NCBI GenBank assembly: GCA_050084515.1
Contig: CM114273.1
Location: 17,484,001 to 17,548,000 of the forward strand
DNA length: 64,000 bases
From: Blasia pusilla
Taxonomy: Eukaryota > Marchantiophyta > Marchantiopsida > Blasiales
Reading direction: 5' to 3'
Below are positions 22,145-38,300 of this stretch, piece after piece. Each line of letters begins with the position of its first letter. Within the stretch, counting starts at the first letter, position 1. The notes beneath the pieces were generated by a model. That model was not told the origin of the DNA. It searched no databases and saw nothing but the letters and a program-made list of their open reading frames with translations. A program made the position numbers and the translations under genes.

Positions 22145-22865
22145 AGTTGTGGTACACTTGTGTTTGTGGATGCTCTTGTCTATGTTATGTATGTGTGTGA
22201 GTATGGTATGTCAGCGATGTATGTTGTATGATGATATGGATTCGCACGACAATTGTCATGACCATACGGATTATGTCGTAGAGTATAGTACTCAAAGAAC
22301 AGTTAGTTCTTTGAGTTGAGCCTGTTGCGTTGGGAGTTAGCCTTGGTAATGAGTAGAGCTCTTGGCTATGGTGGTTCCCGCAAGCTTTGACATGGATTCT
22401 TCCATCGTGGAGTGGGTTTGGCTTGATTGTATGTGATTCTATACGTGTTTTATGATAGTAGGTCTTTCACGGATTTCAAGTTGTGGTACACTTATGTTTG
22501 TGGATGCTCTTGTCTATGTTATGTATGTATGTGAGTATGGTATGTCAGCGATGTATGTTGTATGACGATGTGGATTCGCATGACATAAGAGTGATCAATA
22601 AGGAGATCACACATTTTAGGAATCCTTGTGCATACTTTCTCTTGTTGTTACACCAGTGCGTTTCTGAATCATGAGTATGACTGTTTGGATGAAACATAGT
22701 TGATTGCAGATTTCATCAGAGCTTACAGTGCGTATTCTACTTTTTATTGGGGTTTTCCAATCGTTCATGTGTAGAGATGTTAGGATTCATAGCTACATGG
22801 ATCTTAGACATGTGTGTGCATGATAGCTGATGTATGTTGGCAGCTATGTGTATTCGCATGACATC
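22145..22865 (+). repeat. Repeats in the 3' tail of retroelement copy 3
   Basis: A 105-bp unit beginning AGTTGTGGTACACTT and ending at GATTCGCACGAC occurs at 22145-22250 and again at 22479-22584, with only a few differences. A shorter, weaker third copy (GATGTATGTTGG to ATTCGCATGAC) lies at 22820-22863. The tail of copy 1 (4020-4100, minus strand) shares the GATGTATGTTGT word. These may be remains of LTR or untranslated tail sequence. No matching copy was found 5' of gag. Confidence 0.7.
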
Positions 22866-22894
22866 TCTTCCTCCACATCCCATGGATGCAACCA

Positions 22895-25800
22895 CTATTG
22901 CCTCTGACCTGTAGGCAAAGAGGATCTAGGAGACATACTCAACCTTATCAAAATTGATTTGGATTCACCCAAACCCTGTTTAAGGGCATCAACTACCAGC
23001 TCATTAGTATGAATCAATGAATAGTCAAACATGTTGGGAGCATCTTCTCCTACACGTAACGGATGGAGTATTTCCCACACATGATCTTGCTTTGGGTGAG
23101 ACCGTCTAATCTTTAATCCTTCTGGTCCAAATTCCAAGCCAACCAATCTATTCAATCCCACTGCACTATCCAACAAAGACCCAAAATCATAGTTGCGTTC
23201 ATGGCCGCTCATTCCACATACCTTGCTGAAGAAGATCTCACAGCAATCAAATCCTAGGAGATGAAATGGAACTTGCAAGTATGGATACTTATCACGGAAT
23301 GCACATATTAGTAACACAAAAAAATGGCAAGACATGTTGATATCATGGAAAGCTTGCACTAATATCATGTTCTTCTGTGTCATAGATCCTACACTCCTTG
23401 TCACAGAATGATCACCATGTCTCAACCAAAGTCTCTAGAGTTAAAAAAAAACACAACACTGTAGATGCCAAAACTACACGACTCCTCAAGTCATGCTTAC
23501 GTGAGAAAAAAATATCAATGTAATCAACAAACCTCCAAGTATAGTTGGGTCCCTAGGCTTCTATCATGACGAACATCCATTCTCTCAAACATATTCTGCG
23601 AACAAGCTTGCACTCTCTTTGAAGCAATTCATTGAAGCCCAACCCAAATTTTCCTGTCAGTCCTATTCACATCATCCCACTTCAAGCCATGCTCATGAAT
23701 TTTGTAGTGGTTATAGACATTTTTCACATATGATAGAGATGCATGCTGATCTCCAAGGACACAAGTAGATGAGCATCTATCTAATGGATTAATTGCTTTC
23801 TTCCCATTATGAGGTGCATCCTGGTCTCCAAAGCCATAGAGATCACCATTAGGAAGAACAGAGATAGAATATTACCATCTTTCCCACCCCACGCTGTACC
23901 TAGGTGTAGCAGAGTTAACACCCCTAAAATCCTCCATCATTAGTTTTCTCCGACGGAAATCCCCGTCACTGGCATGTCCCAATAAAGGCTTGACATCAGC
24001 TCGACAATACTCATCTCACATTGCTTTCAACAACACCCAATGTTGTCTCACCCACTCTGCAGTGAACTTGTTACAAGTAGCAGTAACACAAATGGCCAAT
24101 TTAGGCATAGACTCATGAAGAGGATTACAATGATAACTCTAGCATACATGCCTTTACAATATCCCTGGAAAGTACTTACAATCTAGTGATAGCCCTCATC
24201 ACCCTCCCCAACCAGTACTTCCATTCCATATGAACACATGTGTGCCTCTTTGGGCCCACAAAAACCAATCAGAGTATCATACTTGGCCTCCCATCTGTCA
24301 CACATGACTCTACAATGTTAGGTTGTATTCACAAGGAAAAAATGTGTCTAATGATTTGTAGTATTGAATCTCAAACACTCACCTAGGCCTCTCCTTAATC
24401 CTTGTTTCGTCCTCTGCAAACATTACAGGGACATCACCTTCCATTCCAAGAGTCTGCTTTGATGCAGATAAAATTCTGCCAACTTCCATAAATATCTCTT
24501 TGCGCAATCCAGCTCTGAAGGGTGGTAACTTGGCTCTGTCTTGCTTAGACTTGGACCACCTAAGATCTTTTGAAAGCAGTGGGCCACTTGCCTACCATCA
24601 AATTATAACATTGCTTGGGCTATGGCTTTGGTTCTCTTACTGTACCTGAATCCCTTAGCAGCCCTGGTTAAATTTCTAGCTACATGTGTCATGAAATCCC
24701 ATGACCCTTCTTTGCCACCAAATGCTCTAGTTCTATGCCCATTCTCTACATTCCTAAGGAATAGTCTAAGATCCTTCCTATCTGTTGCCACTCCTAATAA
24801 ATCCTCTAGCTTCCTTCGCCTAGTACTCAAGGCAACTACTTTGCTAGCATACTCAGACAGAAGCCATCGTCGTTTACTGAATTTGGAAATCAAATTCCCA
24901 ACGTGATTTTTGTGCTCTATCTTAGTTAGACAATCCAACCGTATTCCACCACTTGTATCTCTGGCTCCTCTTGGCACTAAAGCTTCAACATCCCTGTGCA
25001 CCCAACCACGGAAATCATCCAAACGCTTTATTGACTCAAAATTACTACATGTTAGGTTCAAAAACCCACCATCATTGTAAGACAATCTTTTTGCATTGCT
25101 TATGTCTAAAAAACCCTCAATATTCACTACAGACTCTGTTGTAAGATTGTAAACTTGTACACAACAGGTTGACTCACAATCCCACAAGGCCCCTCCCTCT
25201 TGATCATCAAGAACAACTTTGACATCCATTTGATCTCCTCTCCACTTAACCATTTCATCCCACAACCTCCAACACAACAAACTTAGTCCTGGATCTACTG
25301 TTAGATCTAACGCACCTTTCCCAAAAGAGCTCCCAGCATTGGACTTATCTCCTGTGAAGAACTTCAGGATTGACCCCTGTGATGGGTGTTGATCCATGGC
25401 ATCTACTTTCCTTGGTCTGCCTCTCTTCCCAGACCTGAATGTCATCTCCATAGAAGCCTCTTTGACATCAAAGGCATCCAAGTGATCCCGGCTAACCAAG
25501 TTTTATCTCAAATTATGATCCAAATTCAGTTTTTTTGGGCACATGTCCGTAGGCAACTTTCCACAAACTCTACACCTGACCTTAAACAAGTATGACATAC
25601 TGGAATACTGAGGATCTGTGGGAGACGGTGTCACAAAAAATACTTTCGTGTCACCCCCAACATCCTCATTCAGTTGGGTGATCATATCTAGTCCTCTAGA
25701 GATGGCCTCGCCATGATCAAACTGAGGTTTGTGATTATCACGAGGCTCCGTCAATGATGCATTTAATTTTCTTCTCTTACATAAGCTATCCTTGTGTTTC

Positions 25801-26204
25801 GGGTTAACTAGATGCTTTGTCCTAAAATTGCTAAAGCAATTTGCAATAACTTTCACATTTTGGGAGTTCTCTGCATTCCCATAGTTCACTCTATACTCCA
25901 AACACTCTAGATGTCCTTTGACATTTGTTCCATCATCCCATATCCTCATCCTCTAGTTGTGTTCCTTGTATCCATTCTTCTCAACCCACTTCCCCAATCT
26001 CATGAACTCATCATTCCAACATTTGGAAGCTTGCTTTTCCATCAACATTGACTCAAACGAGGCCCGGACAAGACCTTGGTTTGTTACATCACCCGAACTC
26101 ACCGGATGTGCCTGGGTTTTAGTATGGTTCTCAGAGACAGGAGTTGAACCCGCTACAGTCTCAATGAGAGCAGACACTGTGGCTACAGAAGATTGGGAGG
26201 ACAC
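22895..26204 (-). pseudogene. Large transposon-like protein, family not recognised, broken
   Basis: One frame runs from 26204 down to 24603 with only two stops (near 25950 and 25500). It contains a CRVCGKLPTDMC zinc-like pair of CxxC/C motifs and an AT-hook-like KRGRPRK. Shifted frames continue the protein: EIFMEVGRILSASKQTLGME, VMFAEDETRIKERPR, DTLIGFCGPKEAHMCSYGME, MPKLAICVTATCNKFTAEW and GHASDGDFRRRKLMMEDFRG, then YSISVLPNGDLYGFGDQDAP. A last block lies at 22895-23425 (VPFHLLGFDCCEIFFSKVCG). The conserved blocks and acidic motifs suggest a transposase-like or TE-captured protein of more than 1000 residues. I cannot name the family. Multiple stops and indels mean it is no longer functional. 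Confidence 0.6.
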
Positions 26205-26759
26205 TCGTGTTGTCCTCCCACAGTTACCTACCGGTTAATGTGGAATAATACCTACTATTCCATCCAATTCCATCAGTAGAATTACCTTCTCTGCATTTTG
26301 GTGCATTCTACCAAGGAGTCTGAAGTCCCATAAATCAAAATTAAAATCCACTATTCCAAAACATTTGAGACGCAGATCAGCTAGTGACGCCCATCTATGT
26401 AACCTAAAACACAAATAGGTTCATCATTTTGTCCTTCATCCCTCTTTTCAACCAATCTAATACTACCTCTCATAGAGGTCAACATTGGACGCTATGGGGA
26501 TACACATAGGAGCATGTTATACAAACCACAATAGAGAATACAACATCACATATCAGATCGAAACCAAAATCTATTATCCAATGTCACCTTGCATTCAATC
26601 TCACTCAGTATTCCATTTGCAAAGAGAAGTTTCACCATTTTGAATGCCACTCACAAACATTGATGTGACCACCTTAATTTAAGATATTGCAAATTGAGCC
26701 AGAATGGAAAACGTTGCCTTTTAAATACTCAATCCAAAATCCCAAAATCCATTGGCCGA

Positions 26760-27695
26760 ACTTGCTAAATGAACTGATGTTAAAGTCTCTATTGCATTTA
26801 TCCAATAACTAGAGTATCCTGGAAAGTACTCATAGGGGCCGGTCGCATGGGAGGATCAATCACGAGTAGGCATAGATTTCCCCTCTGGAATGGTATGATG
26901 ACAGCAATATACAAGTCGCCACTTGCCAAAATTCCACATGCTATTAACATCACAACCTTTGTGTAGGTGTTTCTTGCCTCTTGGGGTTTGATCATAACAC
27001 CAAGCACGGGGGCATCTGCGACACTATACTAAGTCATATATACCATCCTCGTACACCTTGCATGCATCACAATAGTGGCGCGGGCATATCGGTGCATCAA
27101 GAGCATTGAAAGTATTGTGTATTTTGTGGGTAGTCCTCCAACTAGCAAGCGGGTCCTCATACAACCCGGGTGATAAAAGGAGTAAAAATTACGGTGAGCA
27201 CACTTGATGAGTCATGTCTCAAACTCAGTATGTCTAACAACACAACCCACCAACCCGCAAGAGAAACATATGGCTCTATCATGAGCACATAGGTCACATA
27301 CCCAAGGTCCATTCCAATTGTGATTGGCAGGAAGTAAAATAGGGATGCATGTCTGACCCTTGCCACTTTCTATGTTCGTGGGGATGCCACCTCCAACCCA
27401 GTGATAGTGGCGACCACAAGCACCATCACAAAATAAAAGGTTACCTCCCTCATCACAAGAAAAGCAGCATGGGGGATCCATCCAGTGATGCTCAGTATAA
27501 GGGTATAGATCTAAGAGGGGAACATTCACCATTGTGTGTGTGAGTTGTCCAATGATTCTTACCCACGGTAGAGAACAATCTATAGTTGTGACTCTCTATG
27601 ATGCAGAAGAAGGAGCAGCAGTCCATTGGTGCTCAAATCCAATGGCCTCCAATAGGGCTGTCACTTCCCTATGGGCTCCTTCAATATATCCTGCA
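26760..27695 (-). pseudogene. EDM2-like PHD-finger fragment
   Basis: From about 27690 down, an open stretch (one stop) leads into PPCCFSCDEGGNLLFCDGAC and GRHYHWVGGG, then WVCDLCAHDRAICFSCGLVG and FYHPGCMR. After a one-base shift come ALDAPICPRHYCDACKVYED, CRRCPRAWCYDQTPRGKKHL, a LVYCCHHTIPEGKSMPTRDW block and FPG. This is the Cys/His spacing and block order of the PHD region in plant EDM2-type chromatin proteins (silencing and heterochromatin regulation), recognised from memory. Stops and an indel indicate a pseudogene or captured fragment. A CAG acceptor-like site (minus strand) lies at about 27690. Confidence 0.55.
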
Positions 27696-28301
27696 CAAAC
27701 AGGGAATAACCATGTGTAGTCAAGAATTATACAAAATTATAGATGCGCAAACTTTACAACAAACAAATCAATAACATATTGCTGACTTGGTAACACCAAA
27801 AGTGTTCATATCATTCTCACTTGTGCTCATTGTTCTGCAGAGGATGGGAACGCAACTAAAATCTTGCGCCTTCTGTGATGATGGGGATGCAATATCTAGT
27901 CCTCTACTTGGTATCTTGAACAAAATCCAAAACACACGAAGCTAGAGCATATGGTGATATTGCTTAGCTGGTCACACCAAAATTGTTCAACACACTAAGT
28001 AGATTAGAAAACTATCCATCATTTGGATAATCCCCTAGTCTCTTGTAGGTAATGTATTGTCTCTCTCTCATTGTCTCTTGTAGGATTTACTAGCATCTTC
28101 TACTATAGTATATACATGCAAAAGGTTAACCACTTCTAGACTCGAGAATGTGATTCTCAGACATAAGAAAATTAGGATGACTCACTACTTGGTCTTCTGC
28201 ACAAAATTCACAAGATTGTTCTCATCATTCAATAGCCCTCATTTATTGTTTCAAGTTGATGCAATGGTAAGTAATATCTTATGGAGATCCCAATCAAGAT
28301 G

Positions 28302-28303
<2 letters not shown>
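27696..28303. other. Gene-free AT-rich stretch
   Basis: I see no coding motif. It lies between the PHD-like fragment and a long CT microsatellite. It could hold introns of a minus-strand gene relic. Confidence 0.35.

Positions 28304-28392
<89 letters not shown>
28304..28392. repeat. (CT)n microsatellite, about 45 units
   Basis: An uninterrupted CT dinucleotide run of about 89 bases. Reading frames through it (Arg-Glu repeats on the minus strand) are artefacts. Confidence 0.98.
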
Positions 28393-28396
<4 letters not shown>

Positions 28397-28440
28397 CTGT
28401 GGCTCTCTCTGGATGAAAACTCTATCCACTTCTTGGTGTC

Positions 28441-29190
28441 CTACTCTAAGTTAAGAGCACAAAGAGCAAGAGCATATGCTGATATTGCTAAGCTGGTATG
28501 TGACACAAAATTCAATCTTGCACTCTTTGTTCCAACACAAAGTCTCATAAGAGCCACATCGGCACTCAATCTGCAGCTTGAAGAAATCAACCATAGAGTA
28601 CAGTGAGGCACGGTTTGATGATGAAGCCATGAGTACCTAAGCTCTATAGCCAACTTCTTTTACCCTTGGACCACAAGCCTTAAGGACTTGTGCTCCCTAA
28701 AAAATGAACCTGCAACACTCTCCTCCTCCTTAAAGCTGAAGGACATCATAGCACCTGTGTTATTTTTGCTAGATCTTTTGTAAATCAACTTGAAGATTAT
28801 GTGGCACTTTCATGCTCGAGAGCTTCTCAAGTGCTAGCAAGATATCATCCCTTCCTAAGCCCATCAACCTTCAAGGTCACTTACCTTGCTTATTCAATCT
28901 GAAAGCAAGACACAACGATCATGAAAGGAAAATTGAGATCTACATTAGTACATTAGGTTGTATGCATTTCACCTGAGTGTGCCAAATTACATCACACACC
29001 TATGGAGTTTCAAATTGTAGATGCCCTTCACAACGTGTTGCAGGGTAGCTTCCTCCATAGATCCTTGCTCCAAATCAGCACTCCAGAAAGTGATTAGGAT
29101 GATCTCACTAACAAATTTCACCAACTGCTCAAGCAACTCTTCAACTCTCGACTCAACACCGCACTTGCGGATGCCGCCCAATGTTGGCAT
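28441..29190 (-). other. Two exon-like minus-strand reading frames, identity unknown
   Basis: The frame 28987-29190 (minus) reads VEELLEQLVKFVSEIILITF, ADLEQGSMEEATLQHV and VKGIYNLKLHRC. The frame 28441-28653 (minus) reads SADVALMRLCVGTKSARLNF and HTSLAISAYALALCALNLE. Both have protein-like composition. I do not recognise the family and cannot prove splice sites. They may be exons of a gene relic extending toward the EDM2-like fragment, or chance frames. Confidence 0.25.
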
Positions 29191-32953
<3,763 letters not shown>

Positions 32954-33138
32954 GAGAGAGTACTTTTTTGATTTGCAAACACCTCTATATTCGACAGATG
33001 GCAATGAGACAACAAGAAAATATTTCATATGTTTAGGACAGAAAAAAATTTGAATGTGATCGTAACATTATTAATCTCTTCCTTTACACTAATTCTTCAA
33101 ACACCTTTTAATTTTCATGCATCCAGGCATTTTACTAG
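32954..33138 (+). mobile_element. Helitron-like non-autonomous element, 3' part (copy a)
   Basis: From GAGAGAGTAC through a GCAAACACCTC block and ACAAGAAAATATTTC to CTAG at 33135-33138, followed by T. The same blocks in the same order and at nearly the same distance from a CTAG end occur at 41914-42091 and, inverted, at 43277-43457. Ending in CTAG followed by host T is the Helitron 3' rule. The hairpin is decayed in this copy. Confidence 0.45.
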
Positions 33139-35342
33139 TATCCAACATCATTTAATTCTACCATTTCAGGTGGAGATGCCCTTTCAGGTTATCACGTCGT
33201 CCAGTCCGCTTTTCATCTTTGCGGCAATGTTCCACTTCCCGGCGGCTTTCGCAGCCTCCGGAAAGCCTTTTAAAGGCAAATTGTCACTTGCCGATACGCG
33301 TCGCCGGGATATGAAATTAACCGGGGGCGTCCCGCCGGTAGCCAGTCCGCCGGGATCAGTATTTACCGACCTCCAGTCCGAGGGAATCAGCTTGGCGGTG
33401 ATCCCCCGAACAGAGTCGGTAACTCGGCCGGGAATATCTCGCCGGGATCTTCTTCCTTAGTCTTACCGGCCAGATCTACTCGCGGCCACGATTTCAGCGG
33501 GACAGCCCCGTATACGCAACGCTATACGGCAACGTATAGTGTGCGGAGTCACGGGGCCTCGGGAAATCTGCCAGACGTCCGTAACCCGAGCCTTCCCACC
33601 TGTTCTCGCACAGCATACCCAGGTGGGGTCCAACCGTCCAAGGTGCTGAAAACACACGCCGGACGTGGAATCTGTCCATCCGTCCATCCGTCGGCCGTCC
33701 GGCCGTCCGTCCGTCCGTCGTGGCTGAGCCTTCATCCATGCGCGAAGGCCCCCGTGCGGGACCTGTCAATGGCACCATGCATCCGTGGCGGAGCCAGCGA
33801 AGAAGGGAATGAGTGCGCGAGACTTCCAAGGAGGCGGGTCGCGTCTTTGGTAATCAATCGTGGGAGGGAGGCGGTTAGTAATTGGAGGAAGGGAGGAAGG
33901 AAGGAAGGCGATCCTGCGAAATCAGGCGTCTGGCGTGTGCATAGGGCAGACGGAATCGGCGACGAAGACGGATCCTGAGAAAGTAGGTTCAGCTAGGCTT
34001 TGACCGTTGTTTCGTGATCTTGTATGCACGATGTAAGGACGCGATGCCGCTTTGTTCAAACCCTCCAAACCGGAATCAATTTGTACCGGAGACATGTTGG
34101 AGATTAGCTGTCTGATACAGCTAACAAGCCGGACAAGGAAAGGTGTTGCTTTATCCGCCTTCGTTTACACTTCCAGGATTGAAACTTCTGCTGAATTTCG
34201 CTCACACCTAATGTGTGGATGTCGTACTGATGTCTGTGACTGTCACAACGGTGGCGATATCACACCGAGATCAAGCTGTACGATGGAGACAAAATTTAGA
34301 ATGCCTTGCATGGAGTTCTTCAGTTTGTTCCCTCTGAGAGAACACTGCTATGTGCAGCCTGTTGACTACTAGTCATAATTCATCACTCAAAAATGTCTAA
34401 TAGTATTTAACTAACCGTTTGTACCATGATTCCTTGTGGACTACGACATATCCAGTAGATTAAATTTCACTCATTACGGTTAAGTTTAATCACCTGGCTT
34501 CAAGAGGTCCTATCCTTGACAAGATTCAGGCGTGATCGTTTGGACATATCTCTCGTATTGAACGAGGCAGCAAGTGCGATTATAGATGTAAGTTTCTAAA
34601 TTTCTTCATCGCTCTCTGTCTCTTTGGCTCTACGTACTAGCTCATCTCATCCAGATTTGTCTCTCTATAGCGTCGATGTCAGAAAACCAGGACATTGGAC
34701 TTTCTTTTCGGACATTCGCGCGCAGGCGACAGAAAGAAACTGTTATCTGGCTTGAAACTGAACAACTGCAAGGATATACCAAACTCTCCTCTCGTTAGTA
34801 CTCCAATGATGGGTCGGAAGATTTGTCTAGTATAAATTCCACAACGGCACTGCAATGATAACACGAAGTTTTTGGATAACAGGACTCATTTACCAGATGT
34901 TTCAACTCTAACGCACCAGAACTCTGGAACTGGAACATATATTTGTTCTCCCCCTGGGTCTTGGGACTTATTTTACGATATGGAATTTTGTTCCGCATCA
35001 GGTACGTTGGTACTTACAAAAGAATCACCATTTGAAACTGCCTTCTTACTCAGTAGATGTTTTACTCCAAGGATATTATAGTGAGGTCGTTGTGGAATGA
35101 TTTTAAGTCACTTGCTTTTTGGTATTCTGCTCTTGGGTTCTAAGGACGGAAAATCTTATCTAAAAAGAACGGATGTTGTTGAACGGAAGATGAAGTATTA
35201 GTGTCGAAACCCAGGAGATTTCGTTAGTTATTGAGGTCTGTTGAAGACACTGCACAGGAGTCGAGGGGTGTGGTCAAAGGACAGCTTTGCTTGAAACTTG
35301 ATTACTGAAATTGTGTTTAATTTCTGTAGTGGCCATCTGAAC
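33139..35342. other. Upstream region of the GT14 gene, GC-rich
   Basis: Bases 33.2-34.0 kb are GC-rich and contain a CCGT/CCAT tetranucleotide run (about 33675-33722) and a GGAA run near 33890. From 34.4 kb the base composition is that of the following gene. The promoter and 5' leader of the glycosyltransferase gene probably lie here; no exact start site can be given. Overlapping frames in several phases here are composition effects. Confidence 0.4.
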
Positions 35343-38300
35343 ATGCCTTTGGCGAGCACGATGAAGAGAAGAATTCATGGTTATTCTATCTGGAAATGGC
35401 GTATGGGATTGCTTGTGATTGTAAGCGTTTTGGCCTTTCTTGTAATGGTGCAACTCCAAGGAGTCACTACGCCAATCCAAGAGAGCGAGTCTATTTCTTT
35501 GCCAGATCAAATACCTTCCACGAAGCCCAAGCTTGCATTTCTCTATCTTGCGCGGAATAAAATGCCACTCGATATTCTTTGGTCACACTTTTTCAAGGTA
35601 ACCATTCACGTGCAAAATTTTGTTGAGCTTCTCTTCAACTTTGAGTCTCATCTTGTGGTAACTATCCAGATCAGGCCACAAACAAGGATTGACGGCTTTC
35701 CCATGAATGGCAGTGAATGAAGCTCATAACTTATCAAGCTGAGACAGGTCTGACTTCGTTTAGCTGGCGAAGTCTATTGCTACACTTGTGTATAAGGTAG
35801 AACCAGTTGGGCATAGCTGCTTGGAAGTGAATACCCATTTTTCCTTGCAAATATGTAGATTTTCTGTAGGAACCAAGGCTTTGTTCTCTTTCATTGTTTT
35901 GTTTTCTTTTTTTGGTTGTTCCTTCATTCTTTTCAGAGTCTCATTACGGGCAGTACATCAGTTGACATAGGCTGACTTGCACGTGGATTTTAGAAGCTTC
36001 TTAGATATATGGCATGGTCATAAAGAAAGCAGTGGGACATCATATCATTGTTGTCCCATCTGAGGATTCTGCCTGTCTTTCTCTGTTTTGCATGAATATG
36101 GATGTCGTTTTCTATTTTAATCTTCTACTTGCTTCTTTTGTTATTCACTAGTTTCTTTTTCATTTTGGTGTCTCCTCCTTCGTCATCAAAGTTCAAAATG
36201 CCACCACTGGCTGCTCTTGCTTCTTCTAAAACCTTCATGAAAAAACACCCGTGGGTACGTGTGCTTACAACGGTGAGCTGTATTCTAACAAGTTGTGGAT
36301 CGGTGCAATGCTCAGGGCGCAGAGAATCATGAATTTTCTGTTTATATCCATGCAAGACCTGGGGTAGTGTACAACAAGAAAACCACCGATTGTAAAGCAT
36401 TTTACAATCGGCAAGTACAAAAGAGTGTATCAGTGAGTATTTCTTTTGGATCTGGCTTATTGGAGCATTCATAAGTCATATTTCTAGTTCTGTACTTTTG
36501 CACAATTGTGTACAAGGTTGCTTCATGTTTGCTGAGTGAGATCTTCTGTGAGAACTGGATATCATATGGTGAAATCAGTCTGATGATCACTTCATGTTGC
36601 AGGTAGAGTGGGGTGCAGCGAGTATGGTAGAAGCAGAGCGGCTACTTCTTTCCATAGCCCTCGAAGATCCTCAGAATGAACGATTCTTGCTGTTGTCTGA
36701 CAGGTCTTCAACCCCTGTCCATATGGAATACCAACTACTTGCATTCTGATTCAAAATTATTGCTGAAATGTCTACTTCTATTGACCTTTTGGCTCTCATT
36801 GATCCTCTTTGTCATACATGTATGCTTAGTCAGGGCAGAATATGTTTGTTTTAGAAGGCTATACTGAATCTTTATGTCTGTACATGGTGAGCATTGCAAT
36901 GGTTTATATCTGAAACTCATGATCTTGATGTTGTTTGCAGCTGTGTACCTCTTTACAATTTTAAATACATTTACAACTATATCATGTCTTCTTCAAAGAG
37001 TTTTGTAGACAGGTATGATATCCTGCGAACTTTATGTCAGCTGTCTAGGGTTGCTTGTTGCAGCATGTCAGACGTTCGTCACTGATGCCCATGTTTTGGT
37101 GAATGATGTTGTAATGAGATGGCTTACAGGGTTGACTTATGATTCCTTTCTTCCATATTCAGGCCCTTCTTTCAACTGAATGAATGAGGTTTCTCGCTGC
37201 TCATCCATGTCTACAATTGTACATTGGAATAGGAGTTGGGTTCTGGAAGGATATCTTGATTTCTGATGCTCCTATTCGTTACCTGCAGCTTTATTGATTA
37301 TAATGATGACCGATATAGTCCAAGAATGTCGCCTGAGATCATACCTGCTAAATGGAGAAAGGGGTCACAGGTTTGCATTCTCATGGAGTGGCCTTGGAGA
37401 AGTGTAGATGTAGACTTTGATTTTTGGTCCAAGTCCACATATGTGGAATATGTAGACTTGGATTTTTGGTCACTTTTTCAGCTGTGGCCGCTATTTCCTT
37501 CATTGCCTGTGAAGCTTCAGGATCTTGTGTGTAACTTTGTGACCGCTCTGTATTGAGAGGCTAAGCAATTTTCTTGCTAGTCAGAGAGGGAAAGTGGTAG
37601 TCATGGTTTCTCCAGATTTGGAAGTTGAAGAATTATTTGGCAACATATCTTAGTTGTGGATGCTGCAGTGGTTTGTTTTTCTTCGGAAGCACGCGGAGGC
37701 AGTTGTTTCTGACTCAACCATTTTCCCTTTATTTCGGCAAAATTGCAAGGTAGTGATCAAAGATCTCGAGGTTAAAATTAATTTCATTGGGGACTTATAG
37801 GCCACATTTTGACTTAAATTGTATCTATTTAATAACGTACTGAATACCAAGCCCTGGTGTAATGTTAACTGTTTGATGCCGTGCATGGCAAAATGGGCGT
37901 CCTACAGAGGTTGTCATTACCAGAATATTGGCGTGCGCATTACGATGTGAGTACTGTCCAGAATTTTGTTAATTTGCAACATAGATGCATTAGATGCATG
38001 TTGTGAGCTGATGGAAATTACTTTTTGCTAATGTTTAGTCACCCCTTAGGTCAGTTTCCATTGTACTCGAGGGATTGGTTAGCCTCCTATATCAAATGAT
38101 CACCCGCTATCTGCCTTGGTTGTGTAGAATGAAACCCAGGAGGAGCACAACTGTATTCCTGACGAACATTACATACAAACGCTGCTGGCTGTGAGTTCAT
38201 GGCACTTTGATAAATACTTTTTTCCAAGATTCATTTTTCTGATCGGAACATATATTTCATACGAATTTTCGATGGTGATGGAAAGATATTTGCGATTTTG

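Noticed and set aside
3900-22700. Paired LTRs bounding the retroelements
   Set aside because: No matching direct repeats on both sides of any copy could be found by reading; only tail repeats on the 3' side were seen.
28229-28429. Minus-strand frame of Arg-Glu repeats
   Set aside because: It is only the translation of the (CT)n microsatellite.
33029-33978. Long overlapping frames on both strands upstream of the GT14 gene
   Set aside because: GC-rich low-complexity sequence with tetranucleotide repeats; frames in several phases, none conserved.
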